From contig NZ_CP071793.1 of NCBI RefSeq assembly GCF_017498545.1, positions 5,965,001 through 6,029,000 of the forward strand: a stretch of DNA of 64,000 nt. The letters are read 5' to 3'. Positions 56,501-64,000 of this stretch are shown here, one piece after another. Position 1 is the stretch's first letter; the number at the start of each line of letters is the position of its first letter. Under the pieces are notes generated by a model that made no database searches, was not told the origin of the DNA, and saw only the letters and a list, made by a program, of their open reading frames with translations. Made by a program: the position numbers and the translations under genes. The DNA comes from Sulfidibacter corallicola (GTDB taxonomy: Bacteria > Acidobacteriota > Holophagae > Acanthopleuribacterales > Acanthopleuribacteraceae).

Positions 56501-57261
56501 CCAGCCTGCACCTGGACTACCGCCAGATGGGTGTCGGTGGCGACAACTCGTGGGGCGCTACGCCGCATCTGGCGTTTGCGCTCTGGCCGCGACCGATGCG
56601 GTACCGGTACCTGCTGCGTCCCTATGGCCCCAAAGACGGCGAACCGGGCGCCTTGGCGCGGCGACTGCAGCCGCAGCTCCAGATTGCGGCCCGAAAGGAC
56701 TACCGCGCGCCTTCCGCCACCGACAATTTGCTGCCGCATGCGGCGCGAGGACGAGCGGTGGCGGTGGTCACCCCGAGCGCGCCGCGTTACTCGGCCGGCG
56801 GAGACGCCGCCTTGACGGATGGTGCCCGAGGCTCCATCGATTATCGGGATGGACGTTGGCAAGGATACGAACGCGAAGATCTGGTGGCCACGCTCGATTT
56901 GGGGGCACCCACTGCCATTCGGCACCTGCGAACCGGTTTTCTGCGTCATGCCTGGGCGCGGGCCTTTTTTCCAATCCGACTGACCTACGCTGTTTCCGAC
57001 GATGGGCGAACCTTCAGGACCCTGGCGCAAATACCCGTGGCCGATGCCACGGAATCGGGCTCTCCCGAACGACGGCTTCTGGAAGCGCGCTTCGAGGATG
57101 TGACCGCTCGATTCGTCAGGGTCCACGCCGTCAATCGAGGAACCCTTCCCGGGGAGCGGGGGCGTGACGGCAAACCGGCTTGGCTCTACGTGGACGAGAT
57201 TGTCGTCAACCCCGGAAACCCGACCTCGTCACCCAAACGGGACGAAGAACACGTCGATTGA
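53578..57261 (+). CDS. lacZ: GH2 beta-galactosidase with hydrophobic N-terminus and C-terminal discoidin-like domain
   Basis: A 1227-residue LacZ-type enzyme. The sugar-binding domain, Ig-like domains and TIM barrel are in the usual order. The acid/base Glu is in WSLGNEAGDG (residue 461) and the nucleophile in LCEYAHTMGN (residue 524). The beta-sandwich small-chain domain ends near 1045. An extra C-terminal domain (about 1075-1220) looks like an F5/8 type C (discoidin) carbohydrate-binding module, unlike E. coli LacZ. The N-terminus MTIWLLIWMLAI is hydrophobic, so export is possible, and it has a taggagg site. GTG at 53575 or 53578 is the start. It releases galactose for galK and galT encoded just upstream. 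Confidence 0.92.
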   Translation: MTIWLLIWMLAIDGERVPDWENPEVVERNKLPPHASFAPWPDLDTALKGGENPNRLLLNGQWKFHWVRKPADRPLDFYRTDFDDAAWARIAVPGCWEFLGYGTPWYLDEAYPFPPNPPHIPHDYNPVGSYRHRFQVPESWRGKRVTIEFGAVESAFYLWVNGVKVGYSQGSRLPAEFDITEHLVPGENLLAVEVYRWSDGSYLECQDFWRISGIKRDVVLVAREAMWIEDFEARAALVNDYREGHLNLTVHVGGSISAPYRVRATVLDAANRARLWRDEVETNHSEVTWRQSFEGIAGWSAETPNLYRLTIELLDAKGAVIEALVHDIGFRTVEIEGGRLLVNGKAITLRGVNRHEHDPVMAQVVDEASMIRDIQLMKRLNVNAVRTSHYPNDPRWYRLCDRYGLYVVDEANIESHGMGYDPDVTLANKPLWEKAHMQRTVRMVERDKNHPSIIVWSLGNEAGDGVNFQATSKWVRHRDPSRPVAYEQARLKPHTQIVFPMYARDYMMAAYAREHDDRPYILCEYAHTMGNSGGNLRDYWDLIEAHGVLQGGFVWDWVDQSIRKTDDKGRVYYAYGGDFEPKGQRNDGNFCVNGLVASDRSLHPHALEVKKVYQPVGIARGAARGELNLTNRYDFLDLSHLAGQFQVLRDGSVVHRGQFDPGSLEAGRRGAVRLELPPITAREVEELLLDVQLVTKRAAEMVPAGHVVARDQFPLAPTRLQPSPKRKDPAKLAIREVAGGHVVEAGAVTVRFREGLPESLEVEGKSLLVRSPFGEFWRPPTDNDYGADFPRMNGTWRDAGSQVEVTRVRRADKAGNFILVREERLPRGLGTMTWSTTLYGDGTLLVDLKFVPGGDDLPEMARFGTTWRLAADFDRVGWYGRGPHESYIDRERSAFLGRYDAAVRDQPHPYVRPQETGNHTDVTWMAVHDGKGTGLLAVGLPRLEAAALPYTVADLDEGDRKTFRHSVDLQPRPFTSLHLDYRQMGVGGDNSWGATPHLAFALWPRPMRYRYLLRPYGPKDGEPGALARRLQPQLQIAARKDYRAPSATDNLLPHAARGRAVAVVTPSAPRYSAGGDAALTDGARGSIDYRDGRWQGYEREDLVATLDLGAPTAIRHLRTGFLRHAWARAFFPIRLTYAVSDDGRTFRTLAQIPVADATESGSPERRLLEARFEDVTARFVRVHAVNRGTLPGERGRDGKPAWLYVDEIVVNPGNPTSSPKRDEEHVD

Positions 57262-57294
57262 TTCGGAGGATGGCAATCGGGTCCGAAGGTTGGG

Positions 57295-57371
57295 TGGTGC
57301 GCCCGACAGGAATCGAACCTGTGACCTACGACTTAGGAGGTCGCCGCTCTATCCAACTGAGCTACGGGCGC
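57295..57371 (-). tRNA. tRNA-Arg (anticodon CCU), CCA encoded
   Basis: On the minus strand, acceptor GCGCCCG pairs with CGGGCGC, the D-arm is GCTC...GAGC, the anticodon stem GCGAC/GTCGT encloses loop CTCCTAA (anticodon CCT), and the T-arm ACAGG/CCTGT holds TTCGATT. The discriminator A and CCA are encoded. It reads AGG codons. No integrated element follows it in the window. Confidence 0.96.
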
Positions 57372-57458
57372 CTTATGTGAGCTGAGCGCGATGGTCGAAC
57401 CTTAGCTTGCTCGCCGATCGCTGTCAAGGGGCCCGGGCCAGGGAACCCGGGCACCGCT

Positions 57459-57845
57459 TCAAGCTGTCGGGACCTGGGCGATACACTCGATCTCGACCAG
57501 CACGTCCTTGGGAAGTCGCGCCACCTCCACGCAGGAGCGAGCGGGTTTGTGGTCGCCGAAAAACGCTCCGTAGACCGCGTTGATCTTGCCGAAATCGTCC
57601 ATGTCCTTGATGAAGAGGGTCGTCTTGATTACGTCCTCCATGCGGCATCCGCCGGCTTGAACCACCGCGGCCAGATTCTCCAGGCACTGCCGGGTTTGGG
57701 TTTCCACGTCCTGGCTCACGATTTCGCCGGTCTTGGGATCCATGGCGATTTGGCCGCTCGTGAAGAGCATGTTCCCCGTTCTGCGTGCCTGTACGTAGGG
57801 CCCGATCGCGGCGGGAGCTTCGTGGGTGTGAATGATGTCCGACAT
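57459..57845 (-). CDS. ridA: RidA family protein (enamine/imine deaminase)
   Basis: A 128-residue protein of standard length. The YjgF/RidA motifs are present: GPYVQARRTGNMLFTSGQ, and the C-terminal ARSCVEVARLPKDVLVEIE with the substrate-binding Arg. RidA clears reactive 2-aminoacrylate-type intermediates. A caaggag site precedes the ATG. It is downstream of the tRNA gene on the same strand and stands alone. Confidence 0.95.
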   Translation of the reverse strand: MSDIIHTHEAPAAIGPYVQARRTGNMLFTSGQIAMDPKTGEIVSQDVETQTRQCLENLAAVVQAGGCRMEDVIKTTLFIKDMDDFGKINAVYGAFFGDHKPARSCVEVARLPKDVLVEIECIAQVPTA

Positions 57846-58551
57846 CTGTATCTCCTTGGTTGATGAGTCCGGATCCCCTCACGAACGAGGTCGATGGAGT
57901 TCTGGTCCGCATGTCACATCTTCGCCATGGGACCTATTTGAGAAATGCGAAATTGGCTCGAGAGCGTGCCGTTCGGTCCGAAGGGATTGTCCTGCTTTTG
58001 AAACCACTGATCCTAACACGCTTGTGGTGCTCGGTGGGCGCCTTTCGCGGGCGGTTCGACGCGAGCTTTCCCTTTGGGAGCGGCAGGGTTCGGTACATCC
58101 TCGTGCCGCGGTGGAGACCAGGCCGTCTCGACCCGTTTCGGACCTAAAAACCCTATAAACATGGGATGGTTTCTCAGGTGCCCGGGTCCCTAAAATAGAG
58201 GGCGTCGGGAGGTCTTGACCATCGAGTGATTGCGATGGCGAACCGGGCCTCGTGGCTAATGCTATGTCCTTTGGCCGTTCACTCGATTCGGTCACCTATC
58301 ACTATTTCATCGAACGTTGGGATTCGGCGGGATTCCGCCTTCCGTCCATTCTGCCGGTTGTCGCGTTTTCGTTCTTTTTCGAGCTGCATCCATGCCCTGT
58401 ACGGTACCAGGGAGTTTCCCAGGGTTTCACCTTGGCGGGTTGGGGTCGACGATGCCCCGCGCGTTGGGGCCTGACCTTTCGGGCGTCGTGGGGAACCGTG
58501 GATCGATCCCGGTCCCGTTGGTCGAATTTTTATGGAGAGCGTGTCAAGCCT
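57846..58551. other. Divergent intergenic region, no gene seen
   Basis: About 700 bp between ridA and the DUF2169 gene. A long frame runs through 58,252-58,551 in phase with the DUF2169 gene but reads as Arg/Ser/Trp-rich noise without a ribosome site. No promoter or hairpin stands out. Confidence 0.5.
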
Positions 58552-59619
58552 ATGCAATTACACAACTTCATCCCTTTTCCCATCTTCTGTTTCGAGAATC
58601 GCGATCCGGATGGAAACAAGCGTGGGGTCTTTTTGGTACGCGGTACCTTTCGACTCCCCGATCGGGATTCGGGGGCGCCGATCCTGCCCGTTCCCGAGCA
58701 GCCCAAAATCGAGTTTCGCGATGTCTTTCGCGGCGATAGCGCCACCACCAGTCTGCTGACGGAAACCGATCTCGCCCCGTTCAAACCCGGGGCGGACATC
58801 TATTTCAATGCGACTGCCTATGCACCCGAAGGGCTGCCGGCGCCGGAATGGGATGTGGCCGCTACCTTGGGCACCGCGACGAAGCGGCTACGTGTCACGG
58901 GGCCGCGCCATTGGCGTCGCCGTCGCTGGGGTGGTTGGAAGTTGGACGATCCAGAGCCGGTGGACCGCGTGCCATTGACCTATGAGCAGTCCTTCGGTGG
59001 GAGCTACACAGGCGGCGATGAAGAGCAGGTCACCTACATGGCCAACCCGGTCGGCAAGGGGTATTTCGACCCCAAGGCGGCGCCCCGCGACCAACCGGTG
59101 GCCGCGCCCCAGGTGATGGATCCCGAAGCACCCGTCCACGAACCCGGCGAGCCGATGCGGCCCGAAAGCCTGGCGCCGGTGGCGCGCCACTGGCAGCCCC
59201 GCTTGGCGCGTGCCGGCACCATGGACCAGGCCTGGGTCGACCATCGCGCACCGAAATTGCCGGCGGACTACTGCGAGGGCTTCAACAACTGCGCGCACGA
59301 GGACCTGATCTACGAGGGCTATCCAGAGGGCGACGAAGACGTCGTGCTTGAAGGGCTCTGTCCGGGAGGCGGTCGCCTGCATTTTGCCTTGCCCCGCTAT
59401 CGGGTTGGCCTGCTCATGCGTTTTTGCAGCGGTCGTCTTCACATCGTGCCGTTGGTGCTCGACACGATCTATTTCGATTTGCGTGCCGAGAGCCTCTCGG
59501 ATTTCCGCGTGCATCTCACCTGGCGGGCCAATTATCCCCTGGACGAGCCCATCCGCGTTTTGGAATCGCGGCTGGTGCATCCGGGCCAAACATGGATGGA
59601 GCGTGTGACATGGCAGTGA
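58552..59619 (+). CDS. DUF2169 domain protein (type VI secretion accessory type)
   Basis: A 355-residue cytoplasmic protein with the DUF2169 layout: an N-terminal FENRDPDGNKRGVFLVRGTF, then LTYEQSFGG and NPVGKGY, then CSGRLHIVPLVLDTIYFD. DUF2169 proteins are found next to PAAR/DUF4150 proteins and are thought to help load toxic effectors on the type VI secretion spike. The ATG at 58552 lies 13 nt after ggagag. The last 10 bp overlap the next gene, a PAAR-like protein, as expected for a pair. Confidence 0.85.
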   Translation: MQLHNFIPFPIFCFENRDPDGNKRGVFLVRGTFRLPDRDSGAPILPVPEQPKIEFRDVFRGDSATTSLLTETDLAPFKPGADIYFNATAYAPEGLPAPEWDVAATLGTATKRLRVTGPRHWRRRRWGGWKLDDPEPVDRVPLTYEQSFGGSYTGGDEEQVTYMANPVGKGYFDPKAAPRDQPVAAPQVMDPEAPVHEPGEPMRPESLAPVARHWQPRLARAGTMDQAWVDHRAPKLPADYCEGFNNCAHEDLIYEGYPEGDEDVVLEGLCPGGGRLHFALPRYRVGLLMRFCSGRLHIVPLVLDTIYFDLRAESLSDFRVHLTWRANYPLDEPIRVLESRLVHPGQTWMERVTWQ

Positions 59620-60842
59620 ACGAGGGGTGCCGGGCCACCCCGGACGCGTTTGTGATCAATGTGGATCCCGACATCTGCCTCACCCCGATCGGCGGCGATT
59701 GGGTGCCGGTGCCCTACACCATCATCGGCTTTTTCGGGGACGTGGCCAACGCCTCCGGAGACGTACAATTCACCGGCCAGGCTGCCACCAACATGGACTG
59801 TTTCATCCCCGCGGTCATCGGCAACGAGGCCGGCACCGGTGGCGGCGTCAAGAGCGGCGTGAACCTGGGTGCCTGCCGGCCGTCCACGGCCTGCCGCACG
59901 GTGTTCGTCAACGGCCAACAGGTCGTGTTTCACACCAGCACCATGGACATGAATTGCAATGGATTGATGGGTGTCCACAATTGCGTGGGTGTCGTCGCCT
60001 ATTTGGTGAGCCCGCCGGTGAGTGCCACGATCCAGCCGGACGGCACCATCGTCGGCGACACCAATCCCGTGGCTCCGCTGACTCCCGAGGAACAGAGCTG
60101 GTGGGACATGTCTTTTTCCGACAAGGTCACGGACACCGCCAATCGGGTCGTGGGCGTGCTCATTTTCGCCGGAGGTGCGCTGGAGACCGCAGCCGGGGTC
60201 GCCATGGTCACCGCGGGCGGTGGCGCTTCGGGAACGGGTGTCGGTGCATTGCCCGGCGTGCCGGTGATGATCTTCGGCGGGGTCGTGACCTTGCACGGGA
60301 TCGATACCATGCAGTCGGGTGCGCGTCAGGCGTGGACCGGGGAGCTGACCAACACCCTCACCCAAGACGGCATCGATTACCTGGTGTATGGGGACGAGGT
60401 TCCCGAGCACGGCATCACCGTCGGTCTGATCGCCGATTTCGGGGTCGGACTCGGCGGCGGGCTCGGCAAGAACCTACTCGAGGAAGGGGGAGAAGTCACC
60501 GCGGAGTTGATCATCAAAAACCACGAGGCGGCATTCGCGGCCTGGCTGAATCTGCGCACACGGCTCGAGATCTACGATCAACTTGATCGCATGAACGACG
60601 GCCGCGCTCCGATCGATGCGCCGCCGCCCGTGAACTTTGGCGGTGGGCCTCAGCCTGCGCCGACGCCTTCTCCGCCGGCGGTGCCTGCGCCCGAGCCGGT
60701 CGCCACGCCGGGCGCCTCCACCCCGACCTCGACCGCGCCACCGGCCGCGACACCCGCGCCCACGGCGACGCCGAGCCCAACGGCGGCGCCGACGCCTTCC
60801 GCAACCCCGACGCCTTCCGCAACCCCGACGCCGTCGCCGTAG
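59610..60842 (+). CDS. DUF4150/PAAR-like spike-tip protein with Pro/Thr tail, no toxin domain
   Basis: A 410-residue protein. The N-terminal 120 residues show the PAAR-like DUF4150 pattern (DPDICLTPIG, VPVPYTIIGFF, and Cys pairs CRPSTACRTVFVNGQ and LMGVHNCVG). Residues about 190-260 are Gly/Ala/Val-rich and hydrophobic (VGVLIFAGGALETAAGVAMV), as in membrane-inserting effector regions. The C-terminal 75 residues are a Pro/Thr/Ala repeat (TPSATPTPSATPTPSP). A toxin domain would be expected at the C-terminus, but none is present, and no immunity gene follows. It might be a spike tip that carries a separate cargo, or a truncated effector. It overlaps the DUF2169 gene by 10 bp. Confidence 0.8.
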   Translation: MAVNEGCRATPDAFVINVDPDICLTPIGGDWVPVPYTIIGFFGDVANASGDVQFTGQAATNMDCFIPAVIGNEAGTGGGVKSGVNLGACRPSTACRTVFVNGQQVVFHTSTMDMNCNGLMGVHNCVGVVAYLVSPPVSATIQPDGTIVGDTNPVAPLTPEEQSWWDMSFSDKVTDTANRVVGVLIFAGGALETAAGVAMVTAGGGASGTGVGALPGVPVMIFGGVVTLHGIDTMQSGARQAWTGELTNTLTQDGIDYLVYGDEVPEHGITVGLIADFGVGLGGGLGKNLLEEGGEVTAELIIKNHEAAFAAWLNLRTRLEIYDQLDRMNDGRAPIDAPPPVNFGGGPQPAPTPSPPAVPAPEPVATPGASTPTSTAPPAATPAPTATPSPTAAPTPSATPTPSATPTPSP

Positions 60843-60929
60843 TCGAGGCCCGGAAGTACCCGAATCCTTCGGCTGTGCTGGTTCCCCCGAGCAAAGTCGC
60901 TTCGAAGTGCCCGCGAGCGCGCATGCGAC

Positions 60930-61916
60930 GCAAGGCCTGTAGGTTGGCCCGCTGGGCCGACGCGTCGAAGCAACCCAAGCAACGACAACCAATTGCGCCA
61001 AAGAGCGAAAGCCGATTTCCTCCCTCGCGCTGCGCCAGCGAAGCCGTAAGGTCCAGGGTTCCCGCATCGTGAAAGGGTCGCAAGGCCTGTAGGTTCACCA
61101 GCTTGGTGAACCAATCGAAGTGAACCCTGTGGCAACGTAGAGCAACGCCAAAGAGCGGAGCGAGCTCATTCGGGTGGGAGCAGTAAAGGCCTGGATGAAC
61201 AATACCTGGTGGCGTAACACACTGATGAAGTGTGGGTTGCTCCGATCGGTCGAGTTAGCATCCTGCGCGGCCTGGCTCAACCTACAGACCTGGATTCTCT
61301 CTCCGCATGCGGGAACAGCGAGGATGGATGCTTTGGGATGGATGTTTCGGGAAAGGTAGGCAAGGCCTTGGGATGGCGCTTCATCGAGGATTGCGTTACT
61401 TCGAGGTGTCGACCCAGCACCCTGGCCGGGCCCGAAACCTACAGCGACGACGCCTCTCTCGGCATGCGGGAACTACGAGGCAATGCACTTCGGCGGAGAA
61501 CCTTCCGCGAAGGAACCGGCTCCGCTCTTGGGCATCCCGATTCACTGTAGGTTGGGCCGCTTCGATTGGTTCACCAAGCTGGTGAACCTACAGGCTTTAC
61601 GTCGCTTACGGGCGGGCGGGCTCTTCGGTCGCAGTCTTTTGGCGAAACCTTTGGCTCCGCTCTCTGGCATCGCACTAAGTCGTTACCTGAATCACTTCGA
61701 AGTGTCGGCCCAGCGGGCCAACCTACAGGCCTTTCGACCCCTCTCACGATGCGGGCACTTTGATTTTGCGGCTTCGGATTGGGGGCCGCGAGGGAGATTC
61801 TGTGCTTCGCTCTTTGGCGCAATGGATTGTCGTTGCTTGAGTTACTTCGAAGTGTCGGGCACGGCCGGTATGGCTGGCAGCCCAACCTACAGGCTTTACT
61901 GCCCTCTCACGATGCG
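60930..61916. repeat. Field of intergenic palindromic repeats, both orientations
   Basis: At least five units share cctgtaggtt, a hairpin, then tcgaag, and a caaagagcga box nearby. Hairpins lie at 60943-60961 and 61092-61112 (plus orientation), and at 61568-61588, 61704-61722 and 61854-61886 (minus orientation). A degenerate unit is near 61,400-61,440. Stem sequences differ (GTTGGCCC, GGTTCACCA, GTCGGGC) but each can pair with its partner arm. Open frames across this field on both strands are repetitive (LVHQAGEPTGL, VGPAGQPTGL) and are best treated as non-coding. The rest of 60,843-62,070 shows no gene. Confidence 0.8.
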
Positions 61917-62070
61917 GGAATCACTGGGGTGATCACCTCGAAGAAACAGGGGACAGGCGGACGGCTCTCTCGCCGTTCGAGAGCCTCGTGTCAGGACGGC
62001 GAACACGGAGCGATCCTTTTGTGGTTTACTTGTGCTTTTCGCCCCGTACACTTCGCTCAAGGAGGCATCC

Positions 62071-62778
62071 GTGGATAGAGAAGCCCGACGCCTGGCCTTT
62101 CGAAGCTTGGCCGCTGAGTTGGACAAGCTGGATCTTCCCGTGTACGAGTCCTTCGGGAAGGATCCCTTGGAGCCGATCATCGGTTTCGGCCCGGCCCAGG
62201 CCCGTCTCTGCATTTTTGGTCGCGATCCTGGCCGCGAGGAAGTTCGCCACGGCATGCCCTTCGTGGGGGCCGGCGGTCAGAAGGTCCGAGCCGAGCTGTA
62301 CCGCGCTTGGTTCGGCACCGAGATGCCCGATTTCGAGGCCTCGATCGCCATTGGCGACAACGTCTTCTGGGCCAACACCATGCCCTACAAGCCCCTCGGC
62401 AACAAGGCCTGGTCCCAGGCCGTCAAAAAGCGGGGCCGGTCGCTGATGGCCGATGTGCTCTTGCACGAGTGGACCGGGGAAGACGTGGTGACCCTGGGCC
62501 GCGAAGCGTTTCTCTGGTTCGGCATCGGTGTCGACCGCGCGGCACGCAAACAGCTCGAGGCGTTCTGGCAACGAGAGGACCGCTTCGAGACCTCGTTCGA
62601 ATGGACACTGCAAGGTGAGGACGGCGAAGCGCGCACGTTGCGGTTGCATCCCTTGCCTCATCCCTCTCCCTTGAACGCCACGTGGTACCGGCGATTTCCG
62701 GAGTTGTTGGCGGCACGGCTGGGGCAACTGGCGTGGGGTCGCGATCGTTGGGAGCGGAGCCCTTCGCCGCCTCGATGA
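62071..62778 (+). CDS. Uracil-DNA glycosylase family protein
   Basis: A 235-residue protein with family 4/5-like motifs: the active-site region CIFGRDPGREEVRHGMPFVG and the DNA-intercalation loop PLPHPSPLNATWYRRFP. The usual family 4 cysteines for the iron-sulfur cluster are not visible, so it belongs to a divergent branch. It would remove uracil or a related damaged base. The GTG at 62071 has a caaggagg site; an in-frame upstream start at 62032 is less likely. Confidence 0.85.
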   Translation: MDREARRLAFRSLAAELDKLDLPVYESFGKDPLEPIIGFGPAQARLCIFGRDPGREEVRHGMPFVGAGGQKVRAELYRAWFGTEMPDFEASIAIGDNVFWANTMPYKPLGNKAWSQAVKKRGRSLMADVLLHEWTGEDVVTLGREAFLWFGIGVDRAARKQLEAFWQREDRFETSFEWTLQGEDGEARTLRLHPLPHPSPLNATWYRRFPELLAARLGQLAWGRDRWERSPSPPR

Positions 62779-62988
62779 CCTGGTTCGGCGGGCCATTCGA
62801 GCCGGCCGCCATACAGGCCGCGCGTCATGGACGTCCGCGATGCCCGGATGTGAGCCTGGCGACATTTATCCCGCTACCTTCGAGGACGGGGGAATGTGTG
62901 GCCCTCGATGAGAGTTCTTTTCTCTACGGCACGTGGTTTAATGAAACCAAAACACGAGTGCCCAAATTTTTCCGCCAGGGGGGATGCC

Positions 62989-63642
62989 GTGAAAAGAATG
63001 CGAGACGCCAGGAGTTGGCGCTTCCCTATGTTTGGGTTACTGATTTGGATGGTGGCCGGCGCCTCGATTGCCGGCGAGACCCAATCGAAATTGCAAAAAG
63101 AGGGGACAGCTATGGAGAAAGCCACATTCGGTGCCGGTTGCTTTTGGTGTGTCGAGGCCGTGTTCGAACGCCTGAAGGGCGTCGAGACCGTCGAATCCGG
63201 CTACACCGGTGGCCACACCAAAAATCCGACCTATAAGGAAATCTGTACCGGCAGGACCGGCCATGCCGAGGTCGTCCAGATCACCTTCGATCCCAAGGTC
63301 GTATCGTTCGGGGAACTGCTCGAAGTCTTTTGGAAGACCCACGATCCCACGACTCTCAACCGCCAGGGCAATGACGTGGGCACCCAATACCGCAGTGCGG
63401 TCTTCTACCACGACGACCAGCAAAAGGCCGAAGCCGAGAAGTACAAGAAGAAGTTGGATGAGGCCGGCGTTTTCGACGATCCCATCGTGACCGAAATCAG
63501 CCCATTGGGTGTCTATTACGCCGCAGAAAACTACCACCAGGAATATTTCGAGCAGAATCCCAACCAACCCTACTGCCGGTTGGTGATCGCACCGAAGGTC
63601 GACAAATTCGAAAAGGTGTTCAAGGACAAGCTCAAAAAATAA
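62989..63642 (+). CDS. msrA: Peptide methionine sulfoxide reductase A, probably exported
   Basis: A 217-residue protein from GTG 62989 (G-rich ribosome site). The MsrA core follows an N-terminal signal-like segment (FPMFGLLIWMVAGASIAGE). The catalytic motif is GAGCFWCVEAVF; GYTGGHT, GHAEVV and YYAAENYHQEYF complete the fold. It reduces methionine S-sulfoxide. A second start at 63112 (agagggg site) would give a cytoplasmic 176-residue form, so two products are conceivable. Export to the periplasm is inferred from the leader. Confidence 0.93.
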   Translation: MKRMRDARSWRFPMFGLLIWMVAGASIAGETQSKLQKEGTAMEKATFGAGCFWCVEAVFERLKGVETVESGYTGGHTKNPTYKEICTGRTGHAEVVQITFDPKVVSFGELLEVFWKTHDPTTLNRQGNDVGTQYRSAVFYHDDQQKAEAEKYKKKLDEAGVFDDPIVTEISPLGVYYAAENYHQEYFEQNPNQPYCRLVIAPKVDKFEKVFKDKLKK

Positions 63643-63762
63643 GCGATCCCATGGTCCGGGGCCGCGCTTGGAAGAGCCCTGGCGACCTCGATCTCGAAAG
63701 TCGATGGGTCCCGATCGTGGTTCGCCGGCGCTGCCGGCAACCGGATCGGAACCCTTTTTGGA

Positions 63763-64000
63763 TCAGAGGGCCGCGGCCAGCCGGCTGCCTTCGTCGATGG
63801 CGCGTTTGGCATCCAGTTCCGCCGCGAGTTTGGCGCCGCCGATGAGGTGGTTCGGCACACCGGCCGCTTCCAGCGGCCCCTGCAGTTCCCGCATAGGCTC
63901 CTGACCGGCACAGACGATGATGTGGTCCACTTCCAGAACGCGCTCCTCCGTTTCGCCCATGACCACGTGCAATCCGTTATCGTCGATCTTGCGGTAGGAG
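63763..64000 (-). CDS. fadH: 2,4-dienoyl-CoA reductase (FadH-like), C-terminal end, 5' truncated by window edge
   Basis: The last 78 residues of a protein that continues past 64000. The sequence reads VDHIIVCAGQEPMREL, then HLIGGAKLAAELDAKRAID, typical of the NADP-binding C-terminus of the old-yellow-enzyme type dienoyl-CoA reductase. It would help degrade unsaturated fatty acids. It is convergent with msrA; no terminator was seen between them. Confidence 0.8.
   Translation of the reverse strand, partial: SYRKIDDNGLHVVMGETEERVLEVDHIIVCAGQEPMRELQGPLEAAGVPNHLIGGAKLAAELDAKRAIDEGSRLAAAL

Noticed and set aside
57295..57371. tRNA-Arg as attachment site of a genomic island carrying 57.4-62 kb
   Set aside because: No integrase follows and no repeat of the tRNA 3' end was noticed downstream. 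The neighbouring ridA looks like ordinary chromosome.
60650..61135. Possible hypothetical protein on the minus strand with repeated PTGLA motifs
   Set aside because: The frame runs through palindromic repeats and into the PAAR-like gene. The same peptide fragments recur wherever the repeat occurs.

Overview
The window reads as about 64 kb of chromosome from a GC-rich, Gram-negative (diderm) bacterium. An outer membrane is implied by lptE, lolA, many signal peptides, an IPTL-CTERM sorting tail and a DUF2169/PAAR-like pair of the type VI secretion type. The mix of long Ig-repeat surface proteins, cohesin/dockerin-like modules, a clostridial-type collagenase and signal-transduction proteins would fit Acidobacteriota (Acanthopleuribacter-like lineages). 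That placement is an inference from general familiarity, not a database result.

Layout. 1-630: the end of an rRNA operon (23S 3' end, 5S, terminator), then a 150-bp tandem repeat. 1.2-9.3 kb: a XerC/D-type recombinase followed by three large exported proteins. The first has a cohesin-like module plus Ig repeats, the second carries a two-loop dockerin, and the third ends in an IPTL-CTERM sorting signal. 9.4-11 kb: a nicotinamidase-like hydrolase under a palindrome-overlapped promoter, convergent with a Mut7-C RNase-like protein. 11.2-24.7 kb, all on the minus strand: an M9 collagenase, a complete 4-hydroxyproline catabolic set (D-hydroxyproline dehydrogenase, hydroxyproline 2-epimerase, GntR/FCD regulator, alpha-ketoglutaric semialdehyde dehydrogenase, DapA-type deaminase) and an M2 (ACE-family) peptidase. 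25.3-30.2 kb: signalling genes (Hpt-REC-REC-GGDEF-REC protein, single-domain response regulator, PP2C-like phosphatase, small FliM-N-like protein). 30.3-34.1 kb: an ABC exporter, a membrane-anchored protein and an unusual deoxyribosyltransferase-like/HTH fusion. 34.6-43.2 kb: a pseudopilin, a ComF-like protein, a truncated ATPase, queC/queE/lolA, lptE/holA and a lipoprotein hydrolase. 43.3-48.8 kb: an M1 aminopeptidase, a beta-propeller-like protein, tpiA and pgk. 49.4-57.3 kb: a tightly packed GH63-like/galT/galK/lacZ operon, then tRNA-Arg(CCU). 57.4-64 kb: ridA, the DUF2169/PAAR-like pair, a 1.1-kb field of palindromic repeats, a uracil-DNA glycosylase, an exported MsrA and the start-truncated end of a FadH-type reductase.

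How the parts work together. The clearest system is collagen use. A secreted collagenase would release hydroxyproline-rich peptides, and the adjacent genes convert trans-4-hydroxy-L-proline to alpha-ketoglutarate. The promoters of the collagenase and the deaminase gene carry nearly the same 16-17 bp palindrome (CACTGATATATCAGTG type) inside or at the edge of the -35/-10 spacer, so they are probably controlled by one regulator. The GntR/FCD protein inside the cluster is the obvious candidate. The second theme is surface assembly (cohesin/dockerin/IPTL-CTERM). The third is a family of intergenic palindromes whose stems differ in sequence yet stay self-complementary.
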